Below, in pieces: positions 6,873 to 12,680 of a stretch of 12,680 nucleotides of DNA (the stretch's first letter is position 1; each line of letters begins with the position of its first letter). Location: assembly GCA_030146155.1 (NCBI GenBank), contig JASLCF010000217.1, forward strand, positions 1-12,680, read 5' to 3'. The notes under the pieces were generated by a model. The model did not search any database, had not been told where the DNA came from, and saw only the letters and a list, made by a program, of their open reading frames with translations. A program made the position numbers and the translations under genes. This DNA is from Savagea sp. (GTDB lineage Bacteria; Bacillota; Bacilli; Bacillales_A; Planococcaceae).

Positions 6873-6879
6873 CAATCAT

Positions 6880-9800
6880 TTACTTTGCTGCTTCTAGCTT
6901 TGCTTCTGCAAGCGCTCTTGCATTCGGCTCTTGGTCCATTTCGATTTGACGGTATCTTTGCATACCTGTACCTGCTGGAACTAGTTTTCCTAAAATGACG
7001 TTCTCTTTAAGACCGAGTAATTCGTCAGTTTTACCTTTAATTGCTGCATCTGTCAACACACGAGTTGTTTCTTGGAATGAAGCTGCTGATAAGAATGATT
7101 CTGTTTCAAGCGATGCTTTTGTAATACCAAGAATAACTGGACGACTTGTTGCAGGTGCTTTTTTCTCTTTAAACGCTTTTAAGTTCGCTTCAGAGAACTG
7201 ATGAATATCAACTAACGAACCTGGTAATAGCTCAGTTTCACCAGCTTCAATTACACGAACCTTACGCATCATTTGTCGAACCATTACTTCAACGTGCTTA
7301 TCGCCGATTTCAACACCCTGCATACGATAAACTTTTTGTACTTCTTTTAATAGATACTCTTGAACAGTAGCTACGTCTTTGACCACGATTAATTCCTTAG
7401 GATCGATAGAACCTTCTGTTAATAAATCACCGCGTTCTACCTGGTCTCCTATTTCGACTTTCAGGCGACCATTGTACGGAGCAAGGTATTTACGAGTTTC
7501 AACTTCTCCTTGAATCGTGATTTCTTTTTGACCTTCGCGTATCTCATCAATTTCAACTACTTCACCAGCAATCTCTGTAATTAGAGATTTACCTTTTGGA
7601 TTACGTGCTTCGAAAATTTCCTGGATACGAGGTAAACCTTGAGTAATATCATCTCCAGCTACCCCTCCTGTATGGAACGTACGCATCGTTAACTGTGTTC
7701 CTGGCTCTCCGATAGATTGAGCAGCGATAATTCCTACTGCCTCTCCTACTTCAACCTCTTCACCTGTTGCTAAGTTAATACCATAACATTTCTTACATAC
7801 GCCATGTTTTGTATTACAAGTAAAAGCAGAACGAATAGTAACTTCTTCGATGCCAGCCGCCATGATTTGATGTGTTAAATCAGCTGTGATTAACTCATCT
7901 TTCTCTACGATGACTTTTTTCGTTTCTGGATGGTAGATTGTTTTCTTCGCGTGACGACCTTCAATACGCTCGTCTAACCCTTCGATTAACTCAGTACCTT
8001 CCGTTAAAGCAGTAATGGTTAATCCTCTATCTGTAAAGCAATCATCTTCTCTAACAATAACATCTTGTGCAACATCAACGAGTCGACGTGTTAAGTAACC
8101 TGAGTCAGCCGTTTTCAGTGCCGTATCCGCAAGACCTTTACGAGCACCGTGTGTTGAAATAAAGTACTCGAGTACTGTTAATCCTTCTCGGAAAGAAGAT
8201 TTAATAGGTAATTCAATAATACGTCCAGCCGGGTTGGCCATCAGTCCACGCATACCTGCTAATTGAGTAAAGTTAGATGCGTTACCACGTGCACCTGAAT
8301 CACTCATCATATAAATTGGGTTTGTATTTTCAAGTGAGTCCATAAGTTTGTCTTGGATTTCATCTTTTGCATCACTCCAATAAGAAATTACACGATCGTA
8401 TCTCTCTTCTTCTGTGATTAATCCACGACGGAACTGTTGAGTCACTTTATCTACTTTTAATTGTGCCGCGTTTAGAATCTCATCTTTATTCGGAAGTACA
8501 ACAATATCTGAAATACCAATTGTAATACCCGCACGCGTTGAATATTTAAATCCTAAATCTTTCAAACGGTCAAGCATTTTCGAAGTTTCAGTAATATGGA
8601 ACTTCTTAAATACTTCTGCGATAATACTACCTAAAATTCCTTTTTTAAATGGTGACACTAGCTCAACTGTCTCTAAGTGTTCCTTAACATTCACAGTACC
8701 ATCGATAAAGTACTGTTCTGGTGTTTGCACTTGTAAGTTAGAAAGTGTCGGTTCATTTATATATGGGAAGGATTCCGGTAAAATCTCATTAAAAATAATC
8801 TTACCTACTGTAGTCAATAACAATTGCTGATTTTGCTTCTCGGTAAATGTAGGATCATTCAATGACCCTGCTTGTACCGCAATTCTTGAATGCAAATGAA
8901 CATGACCATTTTGATAAGCAATCAATGCTTCGTTTGTGTTAGCAAAGACAGAACCTTCTCCAACTGCACCTTTTCTTTCAAGAGTTAAGTAATAGTTTCC
9001 TAAAACCATATCTTGAGAAGGTGTAACAACTGGCTTTCCATCTTTAGGGTTTAGAATGTTTTGAGCAGCTAACATTAAGAGTCTTGCTTCAGCTTGAGCT
9101 TCTGCTGATAAAGGAACGTGTACAGCCATTTGGTCACCATCGAAGTCAGCGTTGTAAGCTGTACAAACGAGTGGGTGAAGTGTAATTGCTCGGCCTTCAA
9201 CAAGTACTGGTTCGAACGCTTGAATACCTAGACGGTGAAGTGTAGGTGCTCGGTTTAATAACACTGGATGTTCGCGGATGACTTCTTCTAATACATCCCA
9301 TACTTCCGAGTGTTGGCGTTCGATTTTACGTTTCGCACTCTTGATATTATGTGCAAGATCTCTTTCTACCAATTCCTTCATTACGAATGGCTTAAAGAGT
9401 TCTATCGCCATCTCTTTCGGTAAACCACATTGATACATCTTCAAGTTTGGTCCAACAACGATAACCGAACGACCTGAATAGTCAACACGTTTACCTAGTA
9501 AGTTTTGACGGAATCGACCTTGTTTTCCTTTCAACATATGTGAAAGTGATTTTAATGGACGATTTCCTGGTCCTGTAACTGGACGTCCACGTCGACCGTT
9601 ATCTACTAAAGCATCTACTGCTTCTTGTAGCATACGTTTTTCGTTTTGAACAATAATACCAGGTGCCCCTAAGTCCAACAAGCGTTTTAAACGGTTATTA
9701 CGGTTGATTACTCGACGATAGAGATCGTTTAAGTCACTTGTCGCAAATCGTCCACCGTCTAATTGAACCATCGGACGTAATTCAGGCGGAATCACAGGTA

Positions 9801-10491
9801 ATACTTCTAAAATCATCCATTCTGGGCGGTTACCTGAGTTACGGAATGATTCTACCACTTCAAGACGACGAATCGCTCTTGTACGACGTTGGCCTTGAAC
9901 TGTTTTTAACTCTTCTTTTAACATTTCTGTTTCTTTATCTAAATCAATACTTCTCAATAACTGCTCAATCGCTTCAGCACCCATTGCAGCATTGAATTTA
10001 GAACCGTATTTTTCGCGGAATGTGCGGTATTCTTTTTCTGATAATAGTTGCTTCTTTTCTAATGGCGTATCTGCTGGTTCAATCACAACATACGAAGCAA
10101 AATAAATGACTTCCTCAAGAGCTCGTGGTGTCATGTCTAAAATCAGACCCATTCGACTTGGGATTCCTTTAAAGTACCAAATATGTGTAACAGGAGCTGC
10201 TAACTCAATATGTCCCATTCGTTCACGACGAACTTTTTGACGAGTTACCTCAACACCACAACGATCACAGACTACACCTTTATAACGTACTCTTTTATAC
10301 TTCCCACAGTGACATTCCCAGTCTTTTGTAGGTCCAAAAATACGCTCACAAAACAAACCATCTTTTTCAGGTTTTAGTGTACGGTAGTTAATTGTTTCTG
10401 GCTTCTTTACTTCACCATAAGACCATGAACGAATCTTGTCAGGTGAAGCTAAACCAATTTTCATATACTCAAAGTTATTTACATCAATCAA
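6880..10491 (-). CDS. rpoC: DNA-directed RNA polymerase subunit beta'
   Basis: RpoC has 1203 residues here, as usual for Bacilli (about 1200). It carries the catalytic magnesium site of RNA polymerase. Visible landmarks in order are the zinc ribbon C60, C62, C75, C78; the active site NADFDGD with D449, D451, D453; the bridge helix at about 781-810; a second zinc site C818, C892, C899, C902; and the trigger loop GEPGTQLTMRTFHTGG at 928-943. The start is TTG (10489-10491), 8 nt after GGGAGG (10500-10505). The following IDVNNFEYM matches Bacilli RpoC, and B. subtilis rpoC also starts with TTG as I recall. It follows rpoB by 97 bp and ends in a terminator. No large lineage-specific insertion is apparent. 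Confidence 0.99.
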   Translation of the reverse strand: MIDVNNFEYMKIGLASPDKIRSWSYGEVKKPETINYRTLKPEKDGLFCERIFGPTKDWECHCGKYKRVRYKGVVCDRCGVEVTRQKVRRERMGHIELAAPVTHIWYFKGIPSRMGLILDMTPRALEEVIYFASYVVIEPADTPLEKKQLLSEKEYRTFREKYGSKFNAAMGAEAIEQLLRSIDLDKETEMLKEELKTVQGQRRTRAIRRLEVVESFRNSGNRPEWMILEVLPVIPPELRPMVQLDGGRFATSDLNDLYRRVINRNNRLKRLLDLGAPGIIVQNEKRMLQEAVDALVDNGRRGRPVTGPGNRPLKSLSHMLKGKQGRFRQNLLGKRVDYSGRSVIVVGPNLKMYQCGLPKEMAIELFKPFVMKELVERDLAHNIKSAKRKIERQHSEVWDVLEEVIREHPVLLNRAPTLHRLGIQAFEPVLVEGRAITLHPLVCTAYNADFDGDQMAVHVPLSAEAQAEARLLMLAAQNILNPKDGKPVVTPSQDMVLGNYYLTLERKGAVGEGSVFANTNEALIAYQNGHVHLHSRIAVQAGSLNDPTFTEKQNQQLLLTTVGKIIFNEILPESFPYINEPTLSNLQVQTPEQYFIDGTVNVKEHLETVELVSPFKKGILGSIIAEVFKKFHITETSKMLDRLKDLGFKYSTRAGITIGISDIVVLPNKDEILNAAQLKVDKVTQQFRRGLITEEERYDRVISYWSDAKDEIQDKLMDSLENTNPIYMMSDSGARGNASNFTQLAGMRGLMANPAGRIIELPIKSSFREGLTVLEYFISTHGARKGLADTALKTADSGYLTRRLVDVAQDVIVREDDCFTDRGLTITALTEGTELIEGLDERIEGRHAKKTIYHPETKKVIVEKDELITADLTHQIMAAGIEEVTIRSAFTCNTKHGVCKKCYGINLATGEEVEVGEAVGIIAAQSIGEPGTQLTMRTFHTGGVAGDDITQGLPRIQEIFEARNPKGKSLITEIAGEVVEIDEIREGQKEITIQGEVETRKYLAPYNGRLKVEIGDQVERGDLLTEGSIDPKELIVVKDVATVQEYLLKEVQKVYRMQGVEIGDKHVEVMVRQMMRKVRVIEAGETELLPGSLVDIHQFSEANLKAFKEKKAPATSRPVILGITKASLETESFLSAASFQETTRVLTDAAIKGKTDELLGLKENVILGKLVPAGTGMQRYRQIEMDQEPNARALAEAKLEAAK

Positions 10492-10559
10492 GGAGCCTAC
10501 CTCCCTATCAGTTTTTCTTGTATTGCGTGGCTGGTCACAAACAAGTTGTTTATTCGAAC

Positions 10560-10586
10560 GAGTAAGGAGGGAAATCCCTCCTTCTC
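10560..10586 (-). promoter_or_regulatory. rpoB-rpoC intercistronic stem-loop
   Basis: A perfect 8-bp inverted repeat (10564-10571 with 10576-10583) around a 4-nt loop extends by GAG/CTC across a one-base bulge at 10563. The 5' arm begins 2 nt after the rpoB stop and contains AAGGAGG; the 3' arm contains CCTCC. No T-run follows, so termination is unlikely. It could stabilise or process the mRNA, or affect rpoC translation; this is inference. Confidence 0.65.
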
Positions 10587-10588
10587 AA

Positions 10589-12680
10589 TTATGAAACAGG
10601 TTGATCTTCATCGATTGTTAATAAATCATCTTGCGGGAATTGTTCATCATCTAAATCACGCATCTCAATTTCCTCTAGGTCTTCAGTTAACATTTTCACA
10701 TCTAAACCTAAACTTTGAAGTTCTTTGATTAATACTTTAAATGATTCAGGTACGCCTGGTTGTGGAACACTTTGCCCTTTAACAATAGCTTCATAAGTTT
10801 TCACACGACCTACAACGTCATCTGATTTAACTGTCAAGATTTCTTGTAGTGTATAAGCTGCACCGTAAGCTTCGAGTGCCCATACTTCCATCTCACCGAA
10901 ACGCTGTCCACCAAATTGAGCTTTTCCTCCTAGTGGCTGTTGTGTTACCAATGAGTAAGGACCTGTTGAACGAGCATGTAATTTGTCGTCAACCATATGG
11001 GCAAGTTTAATTAAGTACATTACACCGACAGATACACGGCTATCAAATGGTTCTCCAGTACGTCCATCATATAATACTGTTTTTCCATCTCGGTCCATGC
11101 CTGCTTCTTCCATTGTTTCCCACACATCTTCTTCGTTCGCACCATCAAATACAGGAGATGCTGTATGGATACCTAAGTTTCGAGCTGCCATTCCTAAGTG
11201 CATTTCTAAAACTTGACCAATATTCATACGAGAAGGTACTCCCAGTGGATTTAGCATGACATCAATAGGTGTGCCATCCGGTAAGTAAGGCATATCTGAC
11301 TCTGGTAAAATACGAGAGATTACCCCTTTGTTTCCGTGACGTCCCGCCATTTTATCTCCTACTGAAATCTTTCTCTTTTGAACAATATACACACGCACCA
11401 ATTGATTTACACCTGGTGGTAACTCGTCGCCATCTTCACGATTGAAGACTTTAACATCTAAGATAATTCCTCCTGCACCATGCGGAACACGTAATGAAGT
11501 ATCTCTAACCTCGCGTGCTTTTTCACCAAAGATTGCATGAAGTAATCGTTCTTCAGCAGTTAATTCAGTGACCCCTTTTGGAGTGACTTTCCCAACTAAA
11601 ATATCACCATCACGAACTTCCGCACCAATACGAATGATTCCACGATCATCTAAATTACGAAGCGCTTCTTCACCAACGTTTGGAATGTCACGTGTGATTT
11701 CTTCTGGTCCTAATTTTGTATCACGAGCTTCTGATTCATATTCTTCAATATGAATGGAAGTGAATACATCGTCTTTTACTAAACGCTCACTCATGATGAT
11801 CGCATCTTCATAGTTATAACCATCCCAAGTCATGAACGCAGTTAAAACGTTACGACCCAAAGCTAATTCTCCTTGTTCCATAGAAGGTCCGTCTGCTAGG
11901 ATATCTAACGGTGATACACGATCTCCTACTTGAACGATTGGACGTTGGTTATAACAAGTTCCTTGGTTCGAGCGAATAAAGTTATCTAATTTGTAAACAG
12001 TGAGATCACCTTTCACTTCTTTACCATCTACTTCTTCGATACGACGCACACGAATTTCGCTTGCTTCAACATGCTCAACGATTCCTTCATATTTAGAAAG
12101 TACCGCAGCTCCTGAATCTCGTGCCGAAACGTGTTCCATCCCTGTACCTACCAGTGGTGATTCAGGATTTAATAACGGAACAGCTTGTCGTTGCATGTTA
12201 GCTCCCATTAAAGCACGGTTAGAGTCATCGTTCTCTAAGAAAGGAATACATGCTGTCGCTGCAGAAACAACCTGCTTAGGAGAAACATCCATGTAATCAA
12301 TTAACTCACGTTTAAATACCGTATTATCTCCTTGGAAACGACCAACTACTTCTTCATTGATAAATCCACCATCTTCATCAAGTAAAGCATTCGCTTGAGC
12401 AACTACATAATTATCCTCTAAATCTGCTGTGAGGTAATCGATTTGTGCTGTCACACGACCTGTATCAGGATCTACTTTACGATAAGGTGTTTCAATAAAC
12501 CCATATTTATTTACTTTCGCAAAAGTCGACAATGAGTTAATCAATCCAATATTCGGACCCTCAGGTGTTTCAATTGGACACATACGACCATAGTGAGAAT
12601 AGTGAACGTCACGCACTTCCATACCAGCACGTTCACGCGTTAAACCACCCGGTCCTAATGCTGATAGACGACGCTTATGC
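10589..12680 (-). CDS. rpoB: DNA-directed RNA polymerase subunit beta, C-terminal part (5' end outside window)
   Basis: The reading frame is open to the right edge, and 696 complete codons of a protein usually near 1190 are present. RpoB forms one side of the active-site cleft and binds rifampicin. The first full codon (12677-12679, CAT) is the His equivalent to E. coli H526, followed by KRRLSALGPGGLTRERAG, so S531 and L533 equivalents are wild type. The second rifampicin cluster, around PIETPEGPNIGLINS, is also intact. Further on come GDKMAGRHGNKGVIS, with the conserved active-site lysines (about 11325-11370), and a C-terminal anchor that packs on beta' (QRFGEMEVWALEAYGA). It ends with an acidic tail and TAA. 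An internal ATG at 12620-12622 is not the start. The rest of the rifampicin region lies beyond the window. Confidence 0.99.
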   Translation of the reverse strand, partial: HKRRLSALGPGGLTRERAGMEVRDVHYSHYGRMCPIETPEGPNIGLINSLSTFAKVNKYGFIETPYRKVDPDTGRVTAQIDYLTADLEDNYVVAQANALLDEDGGFINEEVVGRFQGDNTVFKRELIDYMDVSPKQVVSAATACIPFLENDDSNRALMGANMQRQAVPLLNPESPLVGTGMEHVSARDSGAAVLSKYEGIVEHVEASEIRVRRIEEVDGKEVKGDLTVYKLDNFIRSNQGTCYNQRPIVQVGDRVSPLDILADGPSMEQGELALGRNVLTAFMTWDGYNYEDAIIMSERLVKDDVFTSIHIEEYESEARDTKLGPEEITRDIPNVGEEALRNLDDRGIIRIGAEVRDGDILVGKVTPKGVTELTAEERLLHAIFGEKAREVRDTSLRVPHGAGGIILDVKVFNREDGDELPPGVNQLVRVYIVQKRKISVGDKMAGRHGNKGVISRILPESDMPYLPDGTPIDVMLNPLGVPSRMNIGQVLEMHLGMAARNLGIHTASPVFDGANEEDVWETMEEAGMDRDGKTVLYDGRTGEPFDSRVSVGVMYLIKLAHMVDDKLHARSTGPYSLVTQQPLGGKAQFGGQRFGEMEVWALEAYGAAYTLQEILTVKSDDVVGRVKTYEAIVKGQSVPQPGVPESFKVLIKELQSLGLDVKMLTEDLEEIEMRDLDDEQFPQDDLLTIDEDQPVS

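Noticed and set aside
12510..12680. Rifampicin-resistance substitutions in rpoB
   Set aside because: The visible part of cluster I (H526, S531, L533 equivalents) and cluster II are wild type; residues before H526 are outside the window.

Overview
This window is a densely packed core transcription and translation locus from a low-GC Gram-positive bacterium. Every gene lies on the minus strand, so in transcription order the window runs from high to low coordinates: rpoB (5' end missing), rpoC, rpsL, rpsG, fusA, tuf, rpsJ, rplC, rplD and the first codons of rplW. The str operon sits directly upstream of the S10 operon, Shine-Dalgarno sequences are strong throughout, the intergenic DNA is AT-rich, and the proteins are of Bacilli type. 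No L7Ae-family gene lies between rpoC and rpsL and no extra gene lies between tuf and rpsJ. Together with the look of EF-Tu, S12 and L3, this suggests the order Lactobacillales, perhaps a Carnobacteriaceae-like lineage. That placement is inference; no search was possible.

Layout. 10589-12680: rpoB, whose first complete codon in the window is the His equivalent to E. coli RpoB H526. 10492-10588: rpoB-rpoC gap with a strong stem-loop. 6880-10491: rpoC, TTG start. 6838-6872: terminator closing the rpoBC unit. 6799-6827: str promoter. 6524-6792: a leader of about 270 nt that folds by eye into a nested three-way junction. 6104-6523 rpsL, 5585-6055 rpsG, 3432-5528 fusA, then a 119-bp gap with a 13-bp RNA-type hairpin, then tuf 2125-3312 with a strong terminator at 2083-2112. 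1889-2082: AT-rich, no gene. 1789-1888: two tandem promoters. 1660-1782: a GC-rich S10 leader. 1351-1659 rpsJ, 690-1319 rplC, 41-664 rplD, 1-41 rplW start.

How it works together. The locus appears to be three transcription units in series: rpoBC, then the str unit (S12, S7, EF-G, EF-Tu), then the S10 unit (S10, L3, L4, L23 and beyond). Each boundary holds a terminator followed by a near-consensus promoter and a leader with RNA structure. The products are the two large RNA polymerase subunits, four ribosomal proteins plus the start of a fifth in the S10 unit, two in the str unit, and both elongation GTPases.

The gene content is ordinary and I see no new enzymatic, defence or mobile system. 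The points worth a second look are in the non-coding DNA (the rpsL leader fold, an element shared between that leader and the rpsL-rpsG gap, the fusA-tuf hairpin and the rpoB-rpoC hairpin) and in a few substitutions at normally conserved ribosomal positions in S12, L3 and S10.
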